From NCBI GenBank assembly GCA_032622095.1, contig CP136067.1, forward strand, positions 79,822,705 through 79,886,704: a stretch of DNA of 64,000 bases. The letters run 5' to 3'. Position numbers and translations under genes: made by a program. Shown here in pieces: positions 10,575 to 21,785 of this stretch. The notes below the pieces were generated by a model. It did no database searches, had not been told where the DNA came from, and saw nothing but the letters and a program-made list of their open reading frames with translations. The DNA comes from Siphonodentalium dalli (taxonomy: Eukaryota > Mollusca > Scaphopoda > Gadilida > Siphonodentaliidae). The first letter of the stretch is position 1. Each line of letters begins with the position of its first letter.

Positions 10575-12837
10575 CATGTTTTTATACCCCCACTTTCGAA
10601 GACAATGGGGGGTATACTGGATTGACTGTGTCTGTCCGTCCGTCACGCTTTCTCCCTCCGTCAGTCCGTCTGTCCGCCAGTCCGTCCGACCTCATAACTC
10701 GAACAACTATGAACCGATTTTTCCGCCAAGGAGAATCCCTTCAACTGAACTATATGGATTATTATCCTCGGCCTTGTGTTATCAGGGTTAAAATTTATTG
10801 TCCGTTTATTTGCCTACTCCGGTCAATCAGCAACTCTGGTCAATCAGTGCTCGGATTAGCTCACGCATGAATGCGTCCTGTGCAAATCCCGCGCTCTTAA
10901 CAATTCATCTAGCCAGTTTTATTTCTCTCCTTGGACCTATCAGACGTGGTTTTAACTAAAGGAAGTATGTCTCTATTGCGAGTTTATAAACTCAATATTT
11001 ATTGTTGATAACAAACTTGGAATTTATCCGTTGCTTACCCGGTCGTTTAATATTTTTTAAGTGCGCGCAGAAACTCTTCGTTTCATAGTAGGCGCAACGC
11101 AATTTATAAAAATTCCGTGTTTTTATCGACACATTTACTATCTCGAAAATTTTGGGATTGGAATCGACAAAATCACGTTGAGAACTTCGCCATTGATGGC
11201 CATTTTGACAATGACTACAGACGCACATCGTTTACTTGTAGCAAACCTATATTGCATTATTGTGCAACATATACGGTGGCATGAATCGTCCGATTTCGGA
11301 GTCCACGTGGTACGGTATGCGAAGTCTCCTAATTTCGTGCTATCTTTTTTTTCATGAAGCCGACTTCTCGCTACGTTCATTTCATGTACACTACCTCATC
11401 GTTTATGCAACAGCTCTGTTAGTGCGCAGAAAGTTGGCCAGGACAAAAATGTCTCCTTTGACGATAATTTACATGTATTCATAAACAAGATAGAACTTGT
11501 AATCCAATGGAATTTCTTTTGCCTCAACTAATTATAAGTTGAAGTTGAGTGACTGGAACTTAACCGACATTTGGATAATGATTATCACAGAACATCATTG
11601 TACATATACAACATGTCGTTATAATTAATTGTGCTTACCGATTAATATTTGCAAATCTTAGCTAGCCCGAATGTATTACTATTAACATGAGGGCTCGTAT
11701 TTGGATACTTGGAACGTCGCGAACGTTACATCGACTTCAAGATATTTATTTGAAATTTTGACCCTGTTCTTGCGATTCCATTTTCTTTCCCTCATTGTAT
11801 CATCGGAACAATCGTTAGAAACAATGATATTATGTTTGTTATAACATATAGTATTATATGACCTGTGTTCAAATAATGCTGTGTCTCTTGAATAGTCTCG
11901 TTCTTTACATGCCTGTCCAGTATTACTGACAGTGTCCGGTTGCTACGAATCGTGCAAATGGTTTGATTGGGGACTAGGATTATCTGACACAAGATTGGGC
12001 ACCAAGGATTTTCATTTCAAGTTCCAGGGCTCAAAATACATTGAATTTTACGAGAATCAAATGCTGAATCATGTTAGTCATAAAGCACTGCAAATTGTAA
12101 AGTTTTGTGAGAATCATTACGGGAATCAATTCGGTGATTCTCATCGAATCTTGAAGCCTGAGTTCCCATTGTCGAATGGCGATCTCCATCCATTCATACC
12201 GGTACTCTGTCGTTATTTCGGCAACAATTGTGTCTGTTTCTTTGCAATCACTCAATGTATTTTGCTGAATGGGCTTCCCTGTTAAGCTATAGTTTGCTTA
12301 AATATCCAAGGATACTTCCGTCCGTGGTCAGAACTCTTTGGAGATATTTTGGATGAGAGCCTTTGGCTGGCCTACTTGTGGCAAGTCACCATATCCGTGT
12401 GACCTAGCATGGTCGCAGTGTTGAAATGATTCCTTGGCTAGCCAGTGTCTCAATAACATTTCAGTCAATCAATGTTTATACTTTTGATGATTTTGATGTT
12501 TCACATTTCCATGTGTTCACTGTAACAAATAGACAACATCTGAACTGTTATCCTCAGACATTAGTGTTTGTCGATACATTCATATTACAAATTAACATGA
12601 TACAAAATGGTGAGCTTAAAAACATGTCTGGCCAGCCATAATTGTTCCATACTAGTACAAGGGTGTCAGTGCCTCAAAGGCTCAATGACATACGAACTGA
12701 CTATCAATATGGTGTGCGTCAATTTTCACTGATACCGACCTACTTCTGCGCTTTCAATCCATGAATAGTCAAGGTGAACTACTATATTGTCATGTGCCCC
12801 GATGCACTGCCAATAGCCTTTCCAACAGAGTCCATCA

Positions 12838-13480
12838 CTTGGCTCTCTACCTTCTATTTCCACATATAGAAAAGATCAAATGTCAAATAGCCTTCACTCA
12901 CGTATTAAGCACAGTTACAGGAAATGCATTTATATTGCGCAGGGCCGCTGCCACTATAATTTCCATCAGAGACCAACACATGGCTCTTTTCCTTCTATTG
13001 CTCATATCCAATTGATTATCGGGCAAATAACAGAAAGGACAGCATTTGTATTGTCACACATATAAAGTGCAGTTACATGAACAGCGTTTCTATTTATATT
13101 GCGCACGACCACTGCAGGCCTGCGTATTGGAGGCGAACGACGGTTCGGTTCACCTGGAGGTTGTGAAATCTAGGTCGCGTCAAAGTTGTATGTGGCTCTC
13201 GTGATACTGAATATAACAGTTTGTGTAACCTATGGGTAACTAAGCACAACCAGACAACCGACAAATACGTTACGGCTTACGATTTATTTTGCATTCGGCA
13301 GGCCTCTTTCAAAAGAGTCCAAAATATGGCTCTTCTCCTTCTATTACTACATATCCATATGATTATCTGGTAAATAGAAAACCTAAATGAATAACACAAA
13401 TGAAAGCATTTGTATCATCACACATATAAAGCGCCGTTCCGCAAGAAGCCTTTATATTGTGCATGACCACTGCCCAGTAC
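12838..13480. repeat. Degenerate tandem repeat
   Basis: The motifs TGGCTCT(T)..CCTTCTATT, CACACATATAAAG and TTTATATTGCGCA recur in the same order. Copies start near 12838, 12980 and 13329. Units are unequal in length and quite diverged. Confidence 0.6.
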
Positions 13481-15400
13481 CAGTGACTGGCGGGGTGCTA
13501 CCATCGTTGATTTGGAAAACAAATCTTCAAGGGCGAATGCCACAGCTCCTGAGCCTTAGGGTCGGGAAGACTCATCATGTGCCACTAACAGCGCACCAGC
13601 CAACCAGCCTTCAGTTCTTCCCAGATGTAAACGCAACTCGAGCTCTCATTTGCTCTCGCAATTCAGAAGACGGATGTACTTGCGCCTGTATAATCATCAG
13701 TTGTGTTTTTCTCAAATTCAATGTCATTGTGGGATAGACCTCAAAACATGCATGTTCCATGGCACTTTCACATTCCCATAATTTAACTGCGATGGGAACG
13801 GTTTTATATATACCTTCCAATAGTTTAATATTGAATCAATGATTACTATGACCATGCACATTTTGTCACGAGGGAACAGTGCACAGTTTAATATTCGTGA
13901 ATTAGAAAATTACAATTGCATACGGCTGAGTGAACAATTGCTCCTGTCTCCTGGGAAGGACTGCGACTTCTGACTCTTCCCCACGGTCCGTGGCCCACTC
14001 CATTACGAGAGTGGGTCTTGTCCCCCTGGAATCATACTCCCTCGGGATATTTCAGGCCTGCTCCACCATCTGCGGACTTTCCGTAAGTGTATAAAACGTT
14101 CTCCTCACCGTAAGCAAGGAGAAAAGACAGTATCTTACCTGCGGTTTAAATTCTAGCAGGTAAGATCACGTGGCCATAGTAAATAACGGAATTTACCTTA
14201 TTAATCTTGTTTTGCAATAACTAACAAATGTTTTGTATATTATGCTTGCTAATAACTAACAGAATGTCTTGTCTTGCTTATAGTCGAACGAGATTCGACT
14301 TTGATGGCCGTACGGGTTGCTCATGAATATACGCGATATTGTCATAGTTGGTTGAGGGCCCATTGGTCCATGGTTTTACATTTTGAGCAAACGTACCAGT
14401 CTTAACTCGGGCAGGAACCATTCGGTCCCCCCTGGTCATGCTGCAAGCCCCGTCTTCTGCAGACCATGGGAGGTAGGGTACCGTCCTCCGGAGATTCGGG
14501 CTACCAATCCTCCAGGACACAAGCACCCGCGCCTTTGGCGACTGTTCTGGGTGGGGAAGCCTCGTTGTCCCGTGCCGCACAAAGCGCACCAGCCAACTGG
14601 CCTTCTGACGCTTCCCCACGGCGCTGTGGCCCACTCCATTACGAGGGTCGGTCTTGTCCCCCTGGAAACGTCATCCCAAGTGATACGTCCAGGCCTGCTC
14701 CTCTGCCGCCAGGGGATCCTAGTGGTAAGTCATTGACGTTTATGTCAGCGTGTCAGGACCACCTGCATTTGGGAGATTCGGTGGGGGGCTTTCCCTGGTC
14801 AAATGGATCCTTTCAATTTCCCTTTTTTCTGCCATTTTGGCCTTGGGGTGGGAAATAACACCTTAAAATCTAACTGCGAGCGCAATTGTTCCTCGTTCGA
14901 GCCATTCCCAGTGTGGGCTTCCCTCTAGTACCTTACCTCAACCTGATGCAGACTGTTCTGTTGCTGGCGTCGATCCTGACATGCTTTCTAGTTTCTATAA
15001 TTCTCCTGGCGTCTGATGGCTTTGACGACGATGAGCAAGGATCTCGGGCCGACGGTGGTTCCCACTGTCGGTCAAGGATTCTGTCGTTCCTAGGGAACTC
15101 GCTTTGCGTATGGAAACGCCACGGGTCGATCTCTTGTAAAAACTTCATCACAAGATATGTGTCAAATCTTGTTACAATGAATTACACAAACTTTGCACAA
15201 CTGTACCAGTCCTCGGGCTGTATCAGTTCGCGCCCCCTGGTCCTGCATCAGCAGACCGTGGCAGGCAGAGTGCCGTTCTCTGAGATTCGGGCAACCAATC
15301 CTCTGGGACAATAGCATCCGAGCCTTTGGAGGCTGTTCTGTGTGAGGAAGACTCGCTGTCGCGTACCGTCAATAGCGCTTTCTATTTGGGAAGATATAAA
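13470..15400. repeat. Three diverged direct copies of a ~600-bp GC-richer unit
   Basis: Shared blocks appear near 13560-13610, 14480-14600 and 15260-15360: GAGATTCGGGC.ACCAATCCTC in the last two, and GCGCACCAGCCAAC in the first two. GTGGCCCACTCCATTACGAG occurs at about 13990 and 14628. Frames of 118-142 residues overlap here on both strands. They are proline/serine/arginine-rich, as expected of GC-rich repeats, and I do not recognise a protein. The unit may be an old retroposed sequence amplified inside the transposon. Confidence 0.55.
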
Positions 15401-15627
15401 TAGTAAATTCCGCCATCACTCTCATCGCAGGACACGAGAAAAAAGCAGCAGAAGAAGAAGTCTCTACTGCTCGGTTTCTACTAGTAGCTGGCACGTATGG
15501 TATGGCACTGCCTGGGATGTTTATTCCCAAAGACAAGGGGGGAGGTACAAGCTTGAGCAATGCTGGAATCTGAATTTATGAGCTCTTTCACATAACATAT
15601 CAAAGCTGATTCATGACTAAATCACAT

Positions 15628-15850
15628 TTACATGAAATCTGTTTGGAAGAGTACATTCCCGTCAAACTGGAATATTAAATTTATTGCTCGTTGCCTCCTC
15701 CTGGGCTTGCATTCTAATCCATATAGTTCAGTTGAAGGGCTTCTCCTTGGCGGAAAAATATAAATTAGTTTTTCCTCAAGGGAAGCCCGAAACTGAACTA
15801 TCATAGATCCCTCCCATGGCGGTGCCATTCCCAACCCCGCGACTCGCAAA
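15628..15850 (-). repeat. Reversed fragment of the ATACCCCCAC-ended family
   Basis: ATATAGTTCAGTTGAAGGGC followed by TTCTCCTTGGCGGAAAAAT is the complement of the block near 10720-10755 of the surrounding element. It lies just inside the right long inverted repeat. Confidence 0.6.
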
Positions 15851-16565
15851 TCTTATTATTAAAAGTCGGAAATAAAACTGGCTAGATGAATTGTTAAGAG
15901 CGCGGGATTTGCACAGGACGCATTCATGCGTGAGCTAATCCGAGCACTGATTGACCGGAGTCGCTGATTGACCGGAGTAGGCAAATAAACGGACAATAAA
16001 TTTTAACCCTCCTGATAACACAAGGCCGAGGATAATAATCCATATAGTTCAGTTTCGGACTTCCCTTGAGGAAAAACTAATTTTAATTTTAAAAATTATA
16101 TATCAATAATTTTTTGTATGCAATCTCCTTAGGACTGCATCTCCGCATGATGCTAATTGCGGTTTGGTCCGACTTTTTTTTTAAAGTTATGCCTCATTTT
16201 CGACTTATTTTGACTTAGAAAATTCTGTCCGACTTAATAACTTTAACAAATATGAACCGATTTAAATAATTTTTGGTATACATGCTTCGCACAATACCCT
16301 CTCTACATGGTGCGGCTAGGGATTGGCTCAGACTGTTTTTCGTAATATAACACTTCATTTTCGACTTATTTCGACTTAGAAAATTCTGTCCGACTTAATA
16401 ACTTTAACAAATATGAACCAATTTGAATAATTTTTGCTGTACAAGCTTCTTGTGACACCATATTGATATTATTAGTCCGCATTTTTCTTTAAAGTTAAAA
16501 AAATAAAATTGGGGTTTACGGATAATGCGGGTTGAATTTGCCATGGTGGGGGTATGCTAGCACGC

Positions 16566-16695
16566 GATCAGCAACCAACCATCTTGGATTTTACTTTCCA
16601 TATCTCTTCATGTTGATAATCTAGTATTACTTAGACCTTTCAACTTTCCGCATTCCTAATCGCTCCATTGACTGTAACACATGAAATTATCGGTT
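16566..16695 (+). mobile_element. 3' remnant of pearl/HINE copy 1
   Basis: CATCTTGGATTTTACTTTCC, TCTTCATGTTGATAATCTAG and CTAATCGCTCCATTGACTGT match the 3' region of copy 3 at about 30920-31030. The terminal hairpin is missing, so the copy is 3'-truncated as well as interrupted. Confidence 0.8.
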
Positions 16696-18427
16696 TACAT
16701 GGAAAAGAAGATGGGAAGCATACTAATTTTGCAAAATCAATAAAATGAAAATGGTCGGGGCTCCGGAATAGGGGCGGGTGGGTCATCAGAAACACAGGTC
16801 TTTTTTGGCTTAACTAATCTCAAGATACATGTATTAAGGTGTTGTTCTTTTATATGTTACATAGCCAATCTTGGACATTTAGCAGACCTTTCAGTGCCTT
16901 GCACCCATCCCTCACACAACTGGGTGTATTATCAGTATATAAGCCAAAAGCTTCAAATGAGATCTAAAATATTTAGAGCTAACTGATTACTGATTTATGC
17001 AATGAAAGCCCTCTATATTGTCTGGGAAAGGTCTATTTGCAGTCCTTCGATTCTGTAAAATGCAGGAGTGTGGTTTGTCACTCGCCTAACCTGAAACCCA
17101 GGCGTGTGATTTTGGTGGATATTTCGGGGGTATTAAATGACGAACGAAGACTCAAAATTAAATAAATTTTTATCACCATTGTGATTCATCTTGTACACAT
17201 GTATTGTTCACATTGAAGTAATTAAAACTCCATTCTCGAATTGCGCCGTAATGCCTCCGTTGGATGTAAGTTGTCATGAAATGCGGTCAGAGACCACGTA
17301 ACTACGTGAGTGTTGTGTGAACTCTATCGATATTTTTAAAAATAATGTTTGATTGCCCCGAACTCAAGTTTCAATTTCTATTCATCTTCACCGTTCATCG
17401 TGGCGGCTTTTTTTTAGAACGCAACACATGGTACCAAATTTACGTCACGTTGGTGATGGGGATGCACGGTGGGATTAATTTAAATATGTCATGTTGGTAA
17501 CAATATCTAGCCGAGAATTCCTCAGACCTACAGACGAATCTGACGACATCGCTAAACGCACCGGACTATAAGAATGTTCTAGCGCAGGCGCAAAACTTAA
17601 AACAATTACTTCCGGCGTGTCCGTCAGTCTTCTCCAGCAAACAAGGTTGATCGTTATCATAAACCCTTTTTCAATCGTGCGCTTTTATTAATTAATGGCC
17701 TCCCTTAATTAATGCCAACATCACTGGTATAATCCGATTAAAGCAATAAACTTGACATTATTTTATTTACGGAAGCGGTCTCTTCAAAAAGTCCGATGCG
17801 GTCTCTTCAAAAAGTCTGACGCGTTACCGAAACGAACTTCCGAAGCGCCTGGTACATACTCTGATAATGTCGTAATTGTTTTATATCTGAAAAGCGGGAC
17901 GGCGGTCTTTTAAGTTAATTAAAACATTTATTTGTGACACTCACGATGGTCAGTAACAACACAGATATGAACATCTCATCGTGTTTTCAGCGTGTCAAAA
18001 CATTCGTGATTAACATTCATTACCGCAAAGGGATCGAACAAAGCTGACTGAATAACACAAAACAATAGGTCATATTTTATTTTTTATTTTAAACACTTGG
18101 GTCTTTGTCTCTGCATCGTCTGTTTCTTTTGGGATGGCCGCCACAATTCATATATATACGGACATGTCCGGAAAAAAAAACTAGAAAAAAAACAAAACAA
18201 ATTCCCCCTGAAATTGAAGGCGACTTCGATTTCGCCTTAGAGCGACGACAGGGCGAAGTCAGCGACAGTAAGGCGACAATCTAGCCCGAGTCGCCTTGTG
18301 AGCTGAGGCCTGGCCCAAAGTATTATTTTATTTTGCGGTAGTACAATTCGAAATAGCTAAAGGGCATATTTTGCCACGCCCTAGCGATGCTCTTGTTAGC
18401 ATTTTAAATTTGTTTTCTTTCAGGAAA
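16696..18427. other. Repeat-poor stretch upstream of the RPAP2-like sequence
   Basis: Mostly without recognisable repeats. A 25-bp tandem duplication (GCGGTCTCTTCAAAAAGTC) lies at 17775-17825. A block at 18205-18310 with GGCGAAGTC / GACTTCG words resembles the ends of the hAT-type element at 57928. A splice-acceptor-like TTGTTTTCTTTCAG ends at 18423. No promoter can be assigned. Confidence 0.4.
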
Positions 18428-18865
18428 ATGTCAGATGAAACAGATAAAGACCTGGAACAAAAGAAAAGTTGAAAAAAAAAATAAGGAGAAGAGTCAAACC
18501 TGGAAGAACGTGCTCATTAATTTTTTATTAAACTACTTGAAAATCCAATAACTACAGGACACTTATATTAGTGTGCTCAGTACATAACAGAAGAACACTA
18601 TGTTGATATTGTGGAGGAAAGGTTGATTATTAAGCTGCCAAAACAAGATGTGATGTGCACTTTAAATGGAAAAGTAAGTGGGTCTGTTGAAGGGGATGAT
18701 TCTTCAAAGTCAAAAACAGACAGAATGCTTGAACTATTGAGCAAAAAGAAGAATCTCAAGTCATTCATTCAGATGGAAGAGAATGTTCCCAATGTGCCTG
18801 TTGTTTGTAATTCCAAAGGTGAAGGTTATACTGACCAGAAGCCAGAAGGATCAAAATCATTCTAG
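18428..18865 (+). pseudogene. RPAP2/Rtr1-like fragment, frameshifted
   Basis: RPAP2 (yeast Rtr1) is an RNA polymerase II CTD Ser5 phosphatase and import factor. Its N-terminal domain binds zinc. Here an ATG at 18428 opens MSDETDKDLEQKKS and then stops. In shifted frames follow SNLEERA, KLLENPIT, an in-frame TAG, and then CAQYITEEHYVDIVEERLII and KL. The sequence from LEERA through IVEERLIIKL matches the family's stretch before its first zinc-binding cysteines. The expected CGYPLC motif and the rest of the zinc domain are absent. The frame jumps to PKQDV and a serine/lysine-rich tail (MLELLSKKKNLKSFIQMEE) that ends at 18865. A strong acceptor (TTTTCTTTCAG) directly precedes the ATG region. It could be a decayed paralogue or an aberrant retrocopy; no poly(A) tract marks a retrocopy. 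The match is from memory of the family. Confidence 0.6.
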
Positions 18866-18949
18866 AAAAAGTGAGCACACTATTGTGTCTAGAAAGAGTG
18901 ATTAAAAATGCAAGGCAGCAGATGTTCTAATGGTGACCACTGATCATTG

Positions 18950-19169
18950 CTGGCTGAAGCCCTCATTCGATTGGATGTGAATCGTGAGTCTCTAGTATGC
19001 TTGATATGTCAAATCATGATCTCATATATATGGCTTGTTGCCATTCATCGGAAAGCTCTCCCCGAGAGCTTTCCGATTAATGGCAACAAGCCATATTTCC
19101 GACTAAATCCTGAAAAGTTACCATAATTCTGCTGTGGTTAAGCAATCGATTAATTAGGGCATTACTGTA
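18950..19169. mobile_element. Foldback MITE (CAGTAATGC family), copy A, left end lost
   Basis: A central palindrome (GGCTTGTTGCCATTCATCGG and its complement, meeting at CTCTCCCCGAGAG near 19055) is followed by AATTCTGCTGTGGTTAAG and the right end GGGCATTACTG before TA at 19168-19169. The left counterpart end is absent; the recognisable element begins near 19029. Confidence 0.75.
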
Positions 19170-21785
19170 TCTGTACTCCTGGCTGTGAAATTGTTTCTGT
19201 ATAAGGTGCTGTCATATCTTTACTTTCTGAACTTATTACTGTTCCCTCTTGATTAGTAGTGTATAAAATGGTCCAGGAAATGAGGGACTCTGCAGGCTGA
19301 AAAATTAAATAAGTCGCTCTTCAAAAGCTTTCGGCCTCAGGCCTTCTTCAGTTGATATTATTCAGATAAAATCACATGATGGCATTCAGATAAACATACA
19401 AATAGCAATGGTAGATATTTTACAACAACATTAAAGGTCTTTTGTCACAGAACATCCACTAACACTAGGCAACGCTCTTGCAGCATTGACATGCAAAAGT
19501 TGGCGCCATTTCCGTCTTGTTTTGCTGAGTGTAATTATTGTATGTTTTGCCTTCCACTCTGTACTAGCTGCTAGCTACAGCACTGAATTATAAAATAAGT
19601 ACAGGTACATGATCCATATTATCATAATCCGACTACTTTGATGTAGTAAAGTATTGTGTCTGGGATAAATATTCATGATTTATAATCTGAACGTTATATA
19701 ACATTGGCATAATTCATTGACCCAAATATAGATTTGAGCTGGAATTGTAAATAAAGTAGTTCACATACCAAATTATAATCTAAATGAACAACAAGACCTG
19801 ACGTTAGGAAAATAATCAATTCAAGTCAAGGAGCCTATTAAAAATACTGACAAAAATAAACTCTGATAAAATATGATTCATACTTTCAGGTGAGTAATCC
19901 ACATTCGGAATTTAAAACAAAATCAGAAAATTTCACTTAGCATCCAGTCTGACCAAAATAACCAGTCAAAACAGGTCAAAATGGGAAAAATGATAGTGAA
20001 ATTTGGGAAAGAGACTGTACCCATATTCAAACACAGCCTTAGACAATTATCATTGTTTCATTCTGATGTAGATGAACCCAATTTGACTTGATGTTTCATG
20101 TATATATTTTCAGAGTGGACACATGGTGACATTGGTGGTTCACCACACAAACCCAGTGAGGTATAAATATGTAGTAGTTGACAGCCAACAACTCACAGCG
20201 CAAAATGGTATGCTGTTGGAGCTACCAACCCAGTAGTTACTCTACAAAACAAAGTTATTGATATGCTCTGCAGTCGAGAGGAGCTAACGGCCTCCCGTGG
20301 TTGTGGGATTCGAACACCAAAAGACAAAAAAGACAAATCAAGAGCCCCTCTCGATCAGCTCCAAATTTTAGAAATTAAAGGTATGTTGATATATTAAACG
20401 GCTAGGTGAAACACTCCCATGGAGCAATTGGATGTGAAATACTCCCAGTCTCCATCGAGTATTTGGATCATCTTAACAAATAACTCAACATATCCAGATT
20501 TGCAGACAATGAAAATGAAGCATATTTTGGACTTATATTGATATTATAGATTCTGCTTGATATGATGAAATCTTGAAACATGCACAATCATAAGAACTAA
20601 ATCAGATTAGGCTGATATAACTGGCATAACAACAAATTGAACCTTTTCTGTTTATTCTCTATTTTCCAAAAAAAAAAATGTAATAATTTTGTGTTATTAT
20701 ATTAACAAAATTTGTTAAAGTGGTTTGTTTTAACAGCCATCGCTCAGAAGATAAGAAATTGTTCTCACAGAAATTCATCATTTGAAACTGAGCCACAACG
20801 GAGAAACGTATGAAGTCATATGCGAACTTTATTGAATATATAATAGTTATACTGCATATTGTGTGTGAGCACGATCTTAATATCACACATGTAGCATGTT
20901 TCGATAGCAACTATATAAGCTTACATTATGCGACTTCGTGATCACCGAGCCCAACTGCAAGACAGAGTTCAGTCCCCTGCTTTGCTAGACTTGCATAGCG
21001 GGGCGAGCTCAGTCTTGCAGCGAGAGTCTGAGTATGGAAATGGTAAACACAATGTGACATGTGGCCGTCTAACAAATAAATGTGAACACTTGCTATACAC
21101 ACAGAACTAATCATTCTGAGCGGTGTGGGAAATGACATGAAACAACAGTAACTGTCCTGGTGTGTGTTTTATGATAGCACTGTTTCATCGACATATTCTG
21201 TTCCAAGCAATGAGACAAGGATATTAATGGTCCATTTCCCTTTGATATGGGAATTGCTGCGATGATATTTTTGTATCCTGGGTAGCTTATTTTCCAAGGG
21301 TCATTATTACGACTTTGACGTAAGAAACCAGGGAATATAGTGAGGACTGGCTTGACGTCATTTCGTTTGTCCACCCAAATTGAAATATCACTATTTGGAA
21401 ATTCACGTTCTTCTGTTTTGTGATAGTCCAACACACGTGGGAAAGATACATACCTACAACTATATTTGTCCATGAAATAATGAATGGATTATAATGCACT
21501 TGGTTGACGTACTGAAATTCTTTGTTTAATTCAATGGTTTTGGAAAGGCACTTAGGCTGACAAAGGCCATGTACCATACCAATCTGACTTTTATTGAAGC
21601 GATTATGGGGGGAACGGAAACGGCTTTAGATAGCCTGACGGTTCATAAGACATCGTTGGTCTGTTTGAGATAGTTACTGCTTTACCATCATATACAATTA
21701 ACGCAAATGTAAGCTTATACCGTTATCTGGATCCGATTTAATACAGAACCAATTTTAATATTTACATGTATATAATGAATGTTTA
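19170..21785. other. Spacer with weak coding signals only
   Basis: Contains a GGCCTCAGGCCTTC motif near 19330. A 47-nt exon-like segment lies at 20114-20160 between TATATTTTCAG and GTATAA and could encode WTHGDIGGSPHKPSE. A minus-strand 120-codon frame spans 21111-21473. No assignment is secure for any of these. Confidence 0.35.
21111..21473 (-). CDS. Unrecognised 120-residue reading frame
   Basis: A minus-strand open frame with fairly protein-like composition, including FPNSDISIWVDKRNDVKPVL followed by TIFPGFLRQSRNN and YPGYKNIIAAIPISKGNG. A second minus-strand frame overlaps its upstream part (to 21577), so a frameshifted longer frame is possible. I considered a decayed DDE transposase (the WVDKRNDVKPVLTI string is faintly like piggyBac's), but no catalytic residues can be placed. 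It may be a chance ORF. Confidence 0.2.
   Translation of the reverse strand: MDKYSCRYVSFPRVLDYHKTEEREFPNSDISIWVDKRNDVKPVLTIFPGFLRQSRNNDPWKISYPGYKNIIAAIPISKGNGPLISLSHCLEQNMSMKQCYHKTHTRTVTVVSCHFPHRSE

Larger units (their letters stand above)
10742..16055. mobile_element. ~5.3-kb element with ~190-bp inverted repeats
   Basis: Positions 10742-10925 (CTGAACTATATGGATTATTA to GCCAGTTTTATTTC) are the reverse complement of about 15864-16055, nearly identical apart from small indels such as a second copy of TGACCGGAGT in the right arm. The interior holds degenerate repeats at 12838-13480 and 13470-15400 and small ORFs, but no recognisable transposase. Either it is a decayed DNA transposon with long terminal inverted repeats, or it is two opposed copies of the surrounding repeat. 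The near identity of the arms favours the first. Confidence 0.6.
10584..16555. mobile_element. Element with ATACCCCCAC inverted ends, inserted in pearl/HINE copy 1
   Basis: The left end ATACCCCCAC (10584-10593) and right end GTGGGGGTAT (16546-16555) are perfect 10-bp inverted ends. The left part has a CCGTCCGT-rich stretch and AACTATGAACCGATTTTT. The right part has two ~150-bp units of CGACTTA...AACAAATATGAACC (near 16190-16260 and 16350-16430). The bulk between 10742 and 16055 is a secondary insertion. The family resembles a TATACCCCC repeat I associate with molluscs, but I cannot name it with certainty. Confidence 0.65.

Noticed and set aside
14278-14858. Overlapping 117-130-codon frames on both strands
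   Set aside because: The GC-rich repeat unit yields long frames in several frames at once and I found no recognisable domain.
20280-20330. GGGATTCGAACACC resembling a tRNA T arm
   Set aside because: No matching acceptor stem or A box within the right distance.
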